Position numbers and translations under genes: made by a program
Assembly (NCBI RefSeq): GCF_026153205.1
Contig: NZ_JAPFBW010000009.1
Coordinates: 124,001-188,000 of the forward strand
From: Aquabacterium sp. A7-Y
Lineage (GTDB): Bacteria > Pseudomonadota > Gammaproteobacteria > Burkholderiales > Burkholderiaceae_C
Length of the DNA: 64,000 nt
Direction: 5' to 3'
The notes under the pieces: generated by a model
Databases searched by the model: none
What the model was told of the DNA's origin: nothing
The model's input: only the letters and a program-made list of their open reading frames with translations
Part shown: positions 1-9,083 of the stretch, piece by piece
Numbering within the stretch: position 1 is the stretch's first letter
How the letters are laid out: every line of letters begins with the position of its first letter

Positions 1-3000
1 CTCGTCCTGCGTCTGGTGCTCCAGCAGGCCACGCCGGTTGTAGCGGTAGCTCGTGAGCAGTTGCTGCGGCGAGCTGCCGTCCCGCAGGTACTCGGTGCGG
101 CGCTCCACCTCACCGAAGGCGGTGTAGCTCTGGCTGCCGAGCAGGCGGCCGCGCGCGTCGTACCACGCGCTCAGGCGGCCCTGGCGATCGTAGGCGCGCC
201 GCGCGGTGTCCACTCCGCCGGCCAGGCCGGCCACCGCGGCGGCGATGGCAGATTGGCGCCCGCCCGCCCCGACCGCTGCGGCCGCCAGCCTGGCACCGTA
301 CCGTGTCTCCCGCAGTTGCTGGCCGAAGGCGTCGTAGCTGTAGCGCGTGACTTCACCCTCGGCGTTGATGCTGTGGGTCAGCCGACTCTCGCCGTCGTAG
401 TAGTACACCGTCTTGTCGCCCGTCCCTGCCACGTTGGGCGTGACGGTGGCGATGCGCCGGCCGGCCTGGTCATAGCGATGGAAGGTGGCCCACTTTTTCC
501 ACACCGCCTCGACCTGCGCCTCGGTAGCCGCTGCACCGAGCGCCGCCAGGGCCTTGTGACCTTCGCCACCCAGCTCGGCGACCAAGCGGCCTTGCTTGTC
601 ATAGCGACTGCCGGTGACGCGTGCGTCCGCTTGTCCGGCTCCACGGGTGGTCTGCAGCAGGCGGCCCAGGCTGTCGTAGGCAAACTCGGTGACCAAGGCA
701 GCCGGCTCGGCCCGTTCCTGCTGCGCCTCGCGCACCAGCCGGCCGTGCACATCGTACTCGTAGCGGGTCACCCGGTCCTGAACGTGCTCGGCGACCGCCG
801 GAGCGGCTGCAGGATGGCCCGCACCATAGGCGGCCAGCCGTGCATGACGGGTCTCACTGACCTTGCGGCCGGCGCCGTCGTACTGGTAGGTGGTGAGGTA
901 GCCCTGGTGCACCGCTGCCGTCTTGGCATAGCTCTGGGCATCGAAGCGGCTGAGGAGCTGGCCCTTGGCATCGTAGAAATACGCCACCAGGGTGTCGTTG
1001 AGGTGGTCGGCGGTGGGCCGCAGTTGCTCGAGCGTGCCGCCGGCGCGCAGTTCGCTCGCCGCTGCCTTGGCGTAGCGGCGCGTGCGCAGCAGCCGGCCGG
1101 CAGCGTCGTAGCTGTGCTCGGTCAGGTAGCCGTCGCCGTCCAGCGTGCCCAGCAGCAGCCCGGCGTCGCTGTAGAACTGGCGGGTCCGGCGGTCGAACAT
1201 GCCGTCCTCGACGGTCACGGATTGCCACTGCTCCACACGCAGGTCGAGAATGCCGCCTTTCGCCGCGTCCACCATGCGGCCGAACAGGTCTGCGCTCACG
1301 CGCCCGCCGAAGGCCACCGTCTCGACCAGCCGACCTGCGCCGTCGTAGCGATGATCCACCATGGTCGCACCGTTGCCGTCGGCTTGCAGGGTGCGCGCCA
1401 GGCGGCCAGCCCGGTCGTAGAGCTGGAAACTCATGCGGTCGAGATTGGACGCCCGCGGACGCAGGTTCACCGGACTGGCCAGGGTCTTGCCTGCCGGAAC
1501 TTCATTGAAGTGCGGCCGGGTGAGGAAGACATAGGAGTCGGCCTGCCCGGCGAGGGTGGGCGCCTTGCGCACGACCACCGCTGCCGAAGTGGCGCCGGCC
1601 GGCGCGGTGACGAAGCCCCACAGCCGCTTGTACCCCGCAAGCTGCACGCCGCCGTTCTTTTCCGCGTTGTTCAGGGCCGCGCCACCGCTGGGCACCGCGG
1701 CCGCGCCGATGCGGTTGCCGGCGATGTCATAGAACACGACTTCCAGGGAGACCGCCGCCCGATGCGCACCGGTGTAGGCCGACACCTCGTAGCGCTTGCC
1801 CGCGCCGACCGTCAAACGGGGCGAAGTGAGATGGGCCGCGACATTGGCGGTTCCAAGCTGCTTCATCCACAAGGTGGTTTCGCCGGCCAGGGTCCACTGC
1901 GGATCCAGGTCCTCGCCGAAACTGAAGCCGGCCGCTGCGCCGTCGGTGCCTGGAGCCCAGCCTCCCAGGCCCGGATCGAGTTGCTCGGCGAGCAGAGACA
2001 CCGCGGTCGGGTCCGCCTTCAGGGTCTCGAGCATCGCCGGCGACAGCGGCGTCGCATACCGCCTGGTGCCGGTCAGGCGGTTGTCGCGGTCGTAGAAGTA
2101 TTCGGTCAGCGCACCTTCGCCATCGACTTCGCCCACCTTGCGGCTGGCGCGGTCGTACAAGGTGTAGCGGCTCACGCCCGTGGGGTCGGTGGCCTTCACC
2201 AGCCGGCCCAGCTTGTCGTATTCGTAGGTGGTGGCACCCAGCGAGGGCGTCGCCAGGCTCGGGTCCTGCTGCTCCAGCTTCAGCAGCCGCCCCGCCTCGT
2301 CGAACAGGCTCAACTGCACCAGCCCGTTGGCCAGCGTGACCCGGGTCTGCCTCAGCCGGTCGTTGTAGACGGTGAGCGTGCTCTGCCCCGCCGCATCCGT
2401 CTGCTTCACCAGGCGGTTCAGGCCGTCGTACTGGTAGGTCGTGACGTAACGCTGCTTCAGGGCCTGCTTCTGCTCGGCCGTCAGCGCTTCAGCGGCAAGG
2501 GCGTTCTGGCTGCCGTCCACCAGGCCCAGCGCCTTGCGCTGCTTCAGCGCCCAGTCGGTGTTGCGTGTGGCCAGCTCGTCGCCGCGCGCCTCGATGCTCT
2601 GCAGCAGCAAGCCGGATGGGTCGTAGACGTAGTAGGTCACGCTCTGGCCGCCGTTGAGCACACCGGCGCCGCTCGCATCGAGTTCGCCGTAGCTGGTGGT
2701 AGCGCTCAACTGCCCACGGAAGTCGTAGCTGTAGTCCGTGCGCTGGCTGCCAGCCTTGGCAACACCGGCCGCCCATGCCTCCAGCGCCGCCAGGTCGCTG
2801 GCGGCCGCGGTGTACAAGCCGCCACCGTGCTGCAGCGTGCTGGTGCGCTGGCCCTGGCCGTTGTAGCGGTGCTCCACCACCCGCCCGTCGGCGTTCACCG
2901 CAAAACGCAGCCGCAGCTGGGCGTCATAGGCGTAGCGCGTGCTCATCGGCTCGGAGGGCAGTTGCGGCCCCGCACCATCCGGGTCGGCTTGGCGGTAGCG

Positions 3001-4221
3001 GGTTTCCTTCAGCAGCTCGTTGCGGCTGCCGTACAGCCGCTCCACCACGTTGCCCAGGGCGTCGCGCTCGTAGTTGCGGTTGCCGTTGCTGTCGTAGCCA
3101 TAGGTCGTGACCTTGCCCTGCCCGTCGACCAGCTCCCGCGCCTGCCCGTCGGCGGTGTAGCGGTAGTCACGGCTCAGCTGGGTGGTGCCCACCGCCGGCG
3201 TCTTCACGCTCAGCAGCCGGCCGGTGGCGGTGTCGTAGCTCAGGTCGGTGCGCTGGCCCAGCGTGTCGGTGATGCGGGTGATACCAGGGGTGGCGTAGTC
3301 GAACTGGGTGCTCAGCACCTGGCCACCCACGCTCTCCTTGACCGTCTTGAGACGGCCGCTGTCGTCGTAGTCGAAGTCCAGCTTGCTGCCGTCGCTCTGC
3401 ACCAGCGTGTCCAGCCGGCGCGAGGTGGCATCCACATAGGTGTAGGTGGTGACATAGGCCTGGCCGTCGGCCACCGTGCCGTCGGCCGGGGTCAGGTCCA
3501 CCGTGACGGTGCTCAGCCGGTTGGCGCTGTCGTAGCCGTAGCGCACCCGGGTCTGGCTGCCGTCGGCCTTGACGGTGCGCAGCTGGGTGATGTTGGCCGT
3601 CTTGCCTGCCGCGCTGTCGTAGTCGATGAACACCGTCTCGCCGCTGGCCGTCTTCACCGAGGTGAGTAGCGCCCCGGTGTAGCCCAGCGTCAGGCTCTTG
3701 CCGTCCAGGTCGCTCACGCTCTTGAGCCGTGCCTCGCGCGTGGTGGTGTTGGTGACTTCGTACACCTCCCGCACTTGCGTGTCGCCGTCGGTGTATGTCC
3801 AGCCACTGCCGCTCCAGGCCAGTGTGTCGAAGGCGCCCGCGCCGTCCTTGTTCACATACAGGCCGCGCGTCGCATCCCAGCGGTACAACCCCTCGCTGCC
3901 GTCCTCGGCAATCCGGCGCACCGTGTTGTCGGTGGCGTTGTAGCCGGTGATGCGCCGGCTCAGCCCTAGCCGCCATTGATCGTTGTTGTCGCCATCGGCC
4001 CCGCCCAGGCTGTTGTAGGTCCGCAGCAGCGCCAGGTCCGGGCCTGCCCCCATCAGCCATTCGTCCTGCTGCTGCACCACCAGGTTGCCGGTGCCGGCGT
4101 TCACGTACACCCGCTCGCCCGAGCGGCCCTGGCTTGCCTGCCCCAGCTGCCCTCCCGTGCCCAGCTGGCCCAGCGAGGAAGTCATCCAACCCAGGCCCTG
4201 GCCTGCCACGATTGCCGTCAT
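1..4221 (-). CDS. RHS/YD-repeat protein, 3' end outside window
   Basis: The frame is open for 1407 codons from the ATG at 4221 to the left edge; I checked it at several points (for example H-R-Y-D-G near 1340-1353 and F-D-Y-A near 3292-3303) and saw no break. The start is supported by AAGGA about 8 nt upstream and by an N-terminus (MTAIVAGQGLGWM) typical of beta-proteobacterial RHS proteins. Repeated Y-D/Y-N-x-x-G-R/L units cover most of the length, which in this family form a hollow beta-shell around a C-terminal toxin. Residues about 750-910 lack YD repeats and read like a jelly-roll carbohydrate-binding insert (W-T-L-A-G-E-T, Y-E-V-S-A-Y). No PAAR domain or signal peptide is seen in the N-terminus. 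The variable C-terminal toxin and any immunity gene lie left of the window, so activity cannot be assigned. Confidence 0.88.
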   Translation of the reverse strand, partial: MTAIVAGQGLGWMTSSLGQLGTGGQLGQASQGRSGERVYVNAGTGNLVVQQQDEWLMGAGPDLALLRTYNSLGGADGDNNDQWRLGLSRRITGYNATDNTVRRIAEDGSEGLYRWDATRGLYVNKDGAGAFDTLAWSGSGWTYTDGDTQVREVYEVTNTTTREARLKSVSDLDGKSLTLGYTGALLTSVKTASGETVFIDYDSAAGKTANITQLRTVKADGSQTRVRYGYDSANRLSTVTVDLTPADGTVADGQAYVTTYTYVDATSRRLDTLVQSDGSKLDFDYDDSGRLKTVKESVGGQVLSTQFDYATPGITRITDTLGQRTDLSYDTATGRLLSVKTPAVGTTQLSRDYRYTADGQARELVDGQGKVTTYGYDSNGNRNYERDALGNVVERLYGSRNELLKETRYRQADPDGAGPQLPSEPMSTRYAYDAQLRLRFAVNADGRVVEHRYNGQGQRTSTLQHGGGLYTAAASDLAALEAWAAGVAKAGSQRTDYSYDFRGQLSATTSYGELDASGAGVLNGGQSVTYYVYDPSGLLLQSIEARGDELATRNTDWALKQRKALGLVDGSQNALAAEALTAEQKQALKQRYVTTYQYDGLNRLVKQTDAAGQSTLTVYNDRLRQTRVTLANGLVQLSLFDEAGRLLKLEQQDPSLATPSLGATTYEYDKLGRLVKATDPTGVSRYTLYDRASRKVGEVDGEGALTEYFYDRDNRLTGTRRYATPLSPAMLETLKADPTAVSLLAEQLDPGLGGWAPGTDGAAAGFSFGEDLDPQWTLAGETTLWMKQLGTANVAAHLTSPRLTVGAGKRYEVSAYTGAHRAAVSLEVVFYDIAGNRIGAAAVPSGGAALNNAEKNGGVQLAGYKRLWGFVTAPAGATSAAVVVRKAPTLAGQADSYVFLTRPHFNEVPAGKTLASPVNLRPRASNLDRMSFQLYDRAGRLARTLQADGNGATMVDHRYDGAGRLVETVAFGGRVSADLFGRMVDAAKGGILDLRVEQWQSVTVEDGMFDRRTRQFYSDAGLLLGTLDGDGYLTEHSYDAAGRLLRTRRYAKAAASELRAGGTLEQLRPTADHLNDTLVAYFYDAKGQLLSRFDAQSYAKTAAVHQGYLTTYQYDGAGRKVSETRHARLAAYGAGHPAAAPAVAEHVQDRVTRYEYDVHGRLVREAQQERAEPAALVTEFAYDSLGRLLQTTRGAGQADARVTGSRYDKQGRLVAELGGEGHKALAALGAAATEAQVEAVWKKWATFHRYDQAGRRIATVTPNVAGTGDKTVYYYDGESRLTHSINAEGEVTRYSYDAFGQQLRETRYGARLAAAAVGAGGRQSAIAAAVAGLAGGVDTARRAYDRQGRLSAWYDARGRLLGSQSYTAFGEVERRTEYLRDGSSPQQLLTSYRYNRRGLLEHQTQDE

Positions 4222-4626
4222 CTTCTTGTTCCTTAGGGGCCGCATCGGGCGCACAAAGCGCCTTGGCGGCAAGTGTTCTTGTCAGGATGGCGGGCATCGG
4301 CACCCTCAGGCGCCTGCCACCGACCCATGCGGCGCCCTCCCAGAGCGCCTGCTGCAACCTGGATATCCAGCCTTTCGCGGGGTGGTTTAGCGAAATCAGG
4401 AGCAAGAGTGAAACGACAAGCAACAGAAACAGCGCTGCGGCAGACAAGAGCCTTGCCGGCATTGACGTCGCTAGACAGTCATCTGGTTACTTGTCGACCC
4501 GACTGACCGAACAAAGCCCAGGGAGAGCCGACCGATGCTGTGGCCTGGCAGCGCGAAGTCCGCAAGACTTGTCAAATCGACCCGTGCCACGATGCGACGC
4601 ATGGAATCACAGGAGGAGTCACCCGC
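4222..4626. other. Intergenic, divergent promoter region
   Basis: This 405-bp gap lies between the divergent RHS gene and the GyrI-like gene and should hold both promoters. A frame starting at 4462 on the minus strand encodes a hydrophobic leader-like stretch but runs on into the RHS gene out of phase and has no ribosome site. I see no RNA gene or clear operator. Confidence 0.4.
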
Positions 4627-5076
4627 ATGAAGACCATCCACCAGACCCAACCACTCACCATCGTGGGCCTCGAACTGCGCACCTCCAACGACGAGGCGTT
4701 CACCACCATTCCCGCTCATTGGCAGCGCTTCGCCCGCGAAGCGGTGTTGCAAGGCATACCGAACAAGACATCGGCCGACGTCTACGCGGTCTACACTCAC
4801 TTTGAGCACGAGGGTGTCGACAACCGCGGCCACTACTCGCTGATCGTCGGCGCGCCGGTGGCCGGCCTGGCCGAGGTGCCGCCCGGCTTGGTGTCGACGG
4901 TCGTACCGCCGTCCACGCGCGCGGTGTTGGCGGTGGAAACCGGGCGGCGCGACCTGGTGGGCGAGGCCTGGCGTCGCATCTGGGAGAGCCAGGACTTGAA
5001 GAAGACCTTCATCGCGGAGTACGAGCACTACAAGCCGAACGGCGAAATCGACATCTGCGTCGGAATCGCCGAATGA
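4627..5076 (+). CDS. GyrI-like small-molecule-binding protein
   Basis: The product is 149 aa and matches the stand-alone GyrI-like/AraC effector-binding fold (SOUL/GyrI superfamily), which binds amphipathic or cationic small molecules or acts as a gyrase-inhibitor-like modulator. Supporting features are the N-terminal hydrophobic strand (LTIVGLELRTSN), the central YAVYTHFEHEG segment, and the C-terminal FIAEYEHY...EIDICVGI strand typical of the family. The start is the ATG at 4627 with a strong AGGAGGA at 4611-4617; a longer in-frame extension to 4540 lacks a ribosome site. The stop overlaps the next gene by 4 bp (ATGA), so the pair is translationally coupled with an AraC regulator that has the same ligand domain. 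The ligand is unknown. Confidence 0.8.
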   Translation: MKTIHQTQPLTIVGLELRTSNDEAFTTIPAHWQRFAREAVLQGIPNKTSADVYAVYTHFEHEGVDNRGHYSLIVGAPVAGLAEVPPGLVSTVVPPSTRAVLAVETGRRDLVGEAWRRIWESQDLKKTFIAEYEHYKPNGEIDICVGIAE

Positions 5077-5981
5077 GCGCGCTGACGGGCAGGATCGACT
5101 ATGCCGAGCGCCTGCGCCGCGTGACGGCCTACATCCACGACCACCTCGACGAGCCGCTCGACCTGAGCCGGCTGGCCGATGTGGCCTGCCTGTCAGCGCA
5201 CCACTGGCATCGGGTGTACCACGCGGTGCATGGCGAGACGGTGGCCGCCACTGTCAAGCGGCTGCGCCTGCACCGCGCCGCCGGCTACATCGCGCACGGC
5301 ACGATGCCGATCGCGGAAGTCGCGCGCAGCTCGGGCTACCCCAACCTGCAATCGTTCACTCGCATCTTCAAGTCGGTGTACGGCATGCCGCCAGCGCGCT
5401 ACCGGGAACAGGGCAGCCATGTGGCGTTCCGGGCGCCGCCACCGGCCGCGCCCGGCCCGGAGCACCCGGTGACGATCGAGACCTGGCCGACGCAACACGC
5501 GATCGGCGTCGCGCACCGCGGCCCCTACATGGGCATCGGACGTGGATTCGAAATCCTGCTCGGCCGGCTGGCCACACGCGCCGACGTGCCCCGGCCCTGG
5601 CGCATGCTGGGCCTGTACTTCGATGATCCGGCGGCGATGGAGCCGGCCGCGCTGCGCTCGACAGCCTGCGTCGCGGTGGAACACGGCCACCCGCTGGCCG
5701 ACACGGTGATTCGCGGCGGGGTTTACGCGGTGCTGCGCTACCGCGGCCCGTACGCCAGCATGCACGGCGCCTACCGCTGGCTCTATGGCGAATGGCTGGT
5801 GCGCTCCGGCTACGAGGCGGCCGACGCACCGGTGGTCGAGGAATACCTCAACGATCCGCGCAGCACGCCACCGGCCCAGCTGCTGACCGACATCCGCCTG
5901 CCTCTCACTCACGCTCAAGGAAACGCCGGGCCGCCGCTGTTCAAAGATGCGCCGCTCGTTCCGTCGGACGTGTTCAAGTAG
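5073..5981 (+). CDS. AraC-family regulator with C-terminal GyrI-like domain
   Basis: The product is 302 aa. Residues about 8-110 form the double helix-turn-helix of AraC proteins (YIHDHLDEPLDLSRLADVA, then IAEVARSSGYPNLQSFTRIFKSVYG.PPARYR). Residues about 130-290 form a GyrI-like effector-binding domain (IGVAHRGPYMGIG..., GGVYAVLRYRGPY). This HTH-first architecture is that of the Rob/SoxS-like multidrug and redox regulators with an added ligand pocket. It overlaps the upstream GyrI-like gene by 4 bp. The likely role is a ligand-responsive activator of its own operon or of a nearby export or stress gene; the target is not visible. Family assignment is secure, the ligand is not. Confidence 0.87.
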   Translation: MSALTGRIDYAERLRRVTAYIHDHLDEPLDLSRLADVACLSAHHWHRVYHAVHGETVAATVKRLRLHRAAGYIAHGTMPIAEVARSSGYPNLQSFTRIFKSVYGMPPARYREQGSHVAFRAPPPAAPGPEHPVTIETWPTQHAIGVAHRGPYMGIGRGFEILLGRLATRADVPRPWRMLGLYFDDPAAMEPAALRSTACVAVEHGHPLADTVIRGGVYAVLRYRGPYASMHGAYRWLYGEWLVRSGYEAADAPVVEEYLNDPRSTPPAQLLTDIRLPLTHAQGNAGPPLFKDAPLVPSDVFK

Positions 5982-6190
5982 ATGCCGCTGTGGTCGCCGG
6001 TTGCGTTTCCCGTGAAGCCGCGACCCTTGTAGAAGCCGTCGTCGGCCGGGTGGCCGGCTTCGAAGTTGAGTCCGGCAATGCCGCCCGCTGTTCCCCAGGG
6101 GCCGAAAGCATCGAGTTCTTCCCGAAGACGAAGCAGTCGCGGCCGGCCCCACCGGTGAGCACATGCGATACACCCGGGCGCTGGCGGAAC
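5930..6190 (-). pseudogene. Decayed C-terminal fragment of an RTX-type calcium-binding protein
   Basis: On the minus strand one frame reads LTGGAGRDCFVFGKN, the typical C-terminal RTX nonapeptide-to-cap transition. Immediately downstream a second frame continues with F-Y-K-G-R-G-F-T-G-N-A-T-G-D and S-G-I-Y-L-N-T, again like the end of haemolysin-type calcium-binding proteins, and reaches a stop near 5938. No start, no ribosome site and no upstream gene body are present, because the AraC gene and the peptidase leader occupy the flanks. I read this as a frameshifted remnant; that it was once RTX is inference from two short motifs. Confidence 0.35.
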
Positions 6191-6384
6191 AGTCCTGGCA
6201 GCCCTTGCAGCCGATGTGTCTTGTTGCTGAAAAACCCTTGGCCGGGCGCTCGGGCCGCCCCTAGGATGGACCCGCGCTGGCCTCGTGCCGGCGCTCGCAC
6301 GCTTTCGGGGCCGCTCGATGCCAGGTGGGCCACAAGCGCGCCCGGCAGGGCTGCTCCGGAGTTTTTTCATCTCACCGGGGACTC

Positions 6385-7947
6385 ATGATGCGTTTTTCTT
6401 CCGTGGCCATCGCTGGTGCCGGCCTGCTTGCGTTCTGCTCGGCCGCCCATGCGGGTGACAAGGTCTGGATCAGCTTGGGCGATGCCGCGCTGGCCCAACT
6501 CCAAAAACACACGGCTGTTGCGGTGACGGCCCGTGTGCAGGCCGACGTCGGCGATCCAACCAGGGCGGCCACTGCGGGCGGCGTCGAGGGCGTCCACCTG
6601 GTGCAGGTGGACGAGGACGACCTCGCCAAGCTCTCGGAATCGGTACACACCGAGCTGCGCCGCTGCGGCGGCTACATGTACCACGCCAGCCAGGCCGAGG
6701 GCCTGACCACGCTGCAGCGACTGTCAGGGGCCGCCCGGCCCGCCACGCTGGCAGCCGCCACACGCCCCAGCTACATCATCGACCAGCAAAGCCTGGTCAC
6801 CCCGATGCTGTCGCAGATGCAGGCCAGCACTATCGGTCAGACCATCCTCGATCTGTCGGGCCATGTGAATCGTCATTACCAGACGGCAGCGGGCGTCAAC
6901 GCGTCCGACTGGCTGAAACAGCGTTGGAGCGCACTGGCCAACGGACGCCGCGATATCACGGTGGAGCAGTTCAAGCACCCGAACTGGAAGCAGAAGTCGG
7001 TGATCGCGACGATCCGGGGCACCGACAACCCGGACGAGGTGGTGGTGCTCGGCGGACACCTGGACTCGATCAACCAGGCGGGCACCAGCGAGACCACCCG
7101 CGCACCCGGCGCCGACGACGACGCCTCCGGCGTCGCCAGCCTGACCGAGGTGTTCCGCACGCTGGTGGCCAACGGCTACCAGCCTCGGCGCACCTTGAAG
7201 TTCATGGCCTATGCCGCCGAGGAGGTGGGACTGCGCGGCTCGCAGGAGATTGCCAGGAGCCATGCGAATGCGGGCATCAACGTGGTCGGCGTGATGCAGC
7301 TGGACATGACCAACTACAAAGGGTCGGCCGACGACATCTACATCTTCACCGACTACACCGACGCCCAGCAGAACGCCTTTGTCACGAACCTGATCCGGAC
7401 CTATCTGCCCACACTGAACATCGGCAGCGACCGCTGCGGCTATGGCTGCTCCGACCACGCCTCCTGGAATGCGCAGGGCTATGCCGCGTCCATGCCGTTC
7501 GAGGCGGCGATGAACCAGAGCAACCCCCACATCCATACAGCCGACGACACCTACGCCAACACCGGCAGCATGGCCGAGCATTCACTGAAGTTTGCACGGA
7601 TGGCGCTGGCCTACATGGTCGAGCTGGGCAGCGACGGTCCCGGCCTGCCGGACAAGGTGGAGACCTTCAATGGCAGCCTGGCCCGGAACCAGACGCGCAG
7701 CTTCGGCCCCTTCCGGAGCACGGCCGGCAGCACCTTCAAGGCCAGCACCACCGGCACCGGCGACATCGACCTCTATGCCAAACGCGGCACACCGCCGACG
7801 ACGAGCAGCCACGACTGCAAGTCGGACGGGAGCACGGCCACGGAAAGCTGCAGCGTGGAGGTCGGCGCCGATGGGGAGGTGTATGTGGTGTTGAAGGGGT
7901 ACACGGCGGGGAGCTACGACCTCACGGTGAGCTATCGGCCACAGTGA
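6385..7947 (+). CDS. Secreted M28-family zinc aminopeptidase with C-terminal PPC domain
   Basis: The precursor is 520 aa. A signal peptide (MMRFSSVAIAGAGLLAFCSAAHA) decides the start at 6385; the in-frame extension to 6325 is not credible. The mature enzyme resembles Aeromonas/Vibrio leucyl aminopeptidase, a di-zinc exopeptidase. Visible metal and catalytic residues are H225 in GGHLDS, the D244-D246 cluster (GADDDASG), E279/E280 (AYAAEEVGLRG), D307 (QLDMTNY) and H384 (NPHIHTADD). The cysteines in RCGYGC probably form the family disulfide. From about residue 430 there is a PPC-type beta-domain (FGPFRSTAGSTF...DIDLYAKRG), usually removed after secretion. Probable role: release of amino acids from extracellular peptides. 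It is monocistronic. Confidence 0.92.
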   Translation: MMRFSSVAIAGAGLLAFCSAAHAGDKVWISLGDAALAQLQKHTAVAVTARVQADVGDPTRAATAGGVEGVHLVQVDEDDLAKLSESVHTELRRCGGYMYHASQAEGLTTLQRLSGAARPATLAAATRPSYIIDQQSLVTPMLSQMQASTIGQTILDLSGHVNRHYQTAAGVNASDWLKQRWSALANGRRDITVEQFKHPNWKQKSVIATIRGTDNPDEVVVLGGHLDSINQAGTSETTRAPGADDDASGVASLTEVFRTLVANGYQPRRTLKFMAYAAEEVGLRGSQEIARSHANAGINVVGVMQLDMTNYKGSADDIYIFTDYTDAQQNAFVTNLIRTYLPTLNIGSDRCGYGCSDHASWNAQGYAASMPFEAAMNQSNPHIHTADDTYANTGSMAEHSLKFARMALAYMVELGSDGPGLPDKVETFNGSLARNQTRSFGPFRSTAGSTFKASTTGTGDIDLYAKRGTPPTTSSHDCKSDGSTATESCSVEVGADGEVYVVLKGYTAGSYDLTVSYRPQ

Positions 7948-8289
7948 GCCTGGCGGGAGAGGCTGCACGTGGTGATCGTGCTTTGCCGCCTGCAGCACCC
8001 GCAACACAAGGAATCCCTAGTTCAGTGCATCCGGCGCGTGTACATGCATACACCATCTACACGACTACATGCATAGACAAGATGTAGCACCGACATAGGC
8101 ACAGCGATCCCGCAGCGCGACGCGATCCAGCAGCAAACATGGGCCTCGCGCTGCCTTCCTCACGACAGCGAATGTTGCGCGTGAAAGGGAGTGAAAAGCT
8201 CACTGAATTCTCATTGCCAGATAGAACACAGACGCTACGCTTCCTTCACTTGTTCTCAATGACTGCAACTAAGGAAGGGAGCCGATCCG
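7948..8289. other. Intergenic region upstream of carbonic anhydrase
   Basis: This 342-bp gap is more AT-rich than its surroundings near 8160-8280 and presumably carries the carbonic anhydrase promoter. It contains a spaced direct repeat TACATGCATA (8041-8050 and 8066-8075) whose core ATGCAT is palindromic. AAGGAAGG at 8271-8278 is the probable ribosome site of the next gene. No coding region is supported. Confidence 0.4.
8041..8075. repeat. Spaced direct repeat TACATGCATA, possible operator
   Basis: Two identical 10-mers start at 8041 and 8066, 25 bp apart start to start, each with the palindrome ATGCAT. They lie about 215-250 bp upstream of the carbonic anhydrase start and about 95 bp past the aminopeptidase stop. 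The arrangement could bind a dimeric regulator on neighbouring helical turns, but no regulator is known. Confidence 0.3.
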
Positions 8290-8961
8290 ATGCACTTGCC
8301 AACACGCTTCATGCTCGAGAACCGTGCCTGGGCCAGCGAGATGGAGCTGCGCGACCCGCGCTTCTTCGAGAGCCTGGCTACGGGTCAGCAGCCTGATGTG
8401 TTTTGGATTGGATGCGCAGACAGCCGCGTGCCCGCGGAGCGCATCACCAACGCCGCACCGGGCGAGCTTTTCGTTCACCGCAGCATCGCCAACCTGGTCC
8501 TGCCGAATGACAACAGCATCATGAGCGCGCTGCAATACGCAGTCGAAGAATTGAAAGTCGGCAACGTGATCGTCTGCGGTCACGACGCCTGCGGCGGCGT
8601 GCGTGGCGCCCTGATGCCCGCGCTCGAGAACGAAGGCAGGGCCGCCACCGAGGACACCAACTACCTGGCCGATCGCATCCGCCCCTTGCGCGATCTGTAC
8701 CGCCGCTGCCGCGACGAGGTCGATGGTGCCGGCAATGCCGAAAAGGATCCCCCGCTGCGCCTGGCACGCAGCGTCGATCGCCTCGTCGAGCTCAACGTGG
8801 CCGAGCAGGTGCGCACGCTCGCGAAAACACGCATCGTGCAAAAGGCGTGGCAGCGCGGCCATGCCCTGCGCCTGCACGGCTGGGTCTACGGCCTGGCCAA
8901 CGGCCGCTTGCGCGAGGTGCTGTCGATCGACGCCCGGCAGGCCGTGACAGAACCGGCCTGA
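8290..8961 (+). CDS. can: Beta-class carbonic anhydrase
   Basis: The product is 223 aa, the normal length for a beta-carbonic anhydrase, which interconverts CO2 and bicarbonate in the cytoplasm. The zinc ligands and the catalytic dyad are visible: C42, D44 and R46 in CADSR, then H98 and C101 in VCGHDACGG. The start at 8290 is preceded by AAGGAAGG at a spacing of about 11 nt. The next gene, 122 bp downstream on the same strand, is a SulP anion transporter. SulP-carbonic anhydrase pairs and fusions are known, so the two probably work in bicarbonate supply or CO2 handling. Confidence 0.95.
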   Translation: MHLPTRFMLENRAWASEMELRDPRFFESLATGQQPDVFWIGCADSRVPAERITNAAPGELFVHRSIANLVLPNDNSIMSALQYAVEELKVGNVIVCGHDACGGVRGALMPALENEGRAATEDTNYLADRIRPLRDLYRRCRDEVDGAGNAEKDPPLRLARSVDRLVELNVAEQVRTLAKTRIVQKAWQRGHALRLHGWVYGLANGRLREVLSIDARQAVTEPA

Positions 8962-9083
8962 CCGGCACGCGCTCAGCCGTCCGCTGAAGCGCCTCCCTCT
9001 GTTTCATCTTTCATGTGCTCGTGGTGGCAGATGCCGCCGCGAGTGCCTTTGTTCGCCCTTTTCCTTGTCAAGGAGTAGATCTC

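Noticed and set aside
16-3669. A 1217-codon open frame on the plus strand
   Set aside because: It is antisense to the RHS gene; its translation is low-complexity V/A/R/G-rich with no domain, as expected for the complement of GC-rich coding DNA.
3167-4462. Minus-strand frame with a leader-like hydrophobic start
   Set aside because: Only the first 80 codons lie outside the RHS gene; the rest is out of phase with it, and no ribosome site precedes 4462.
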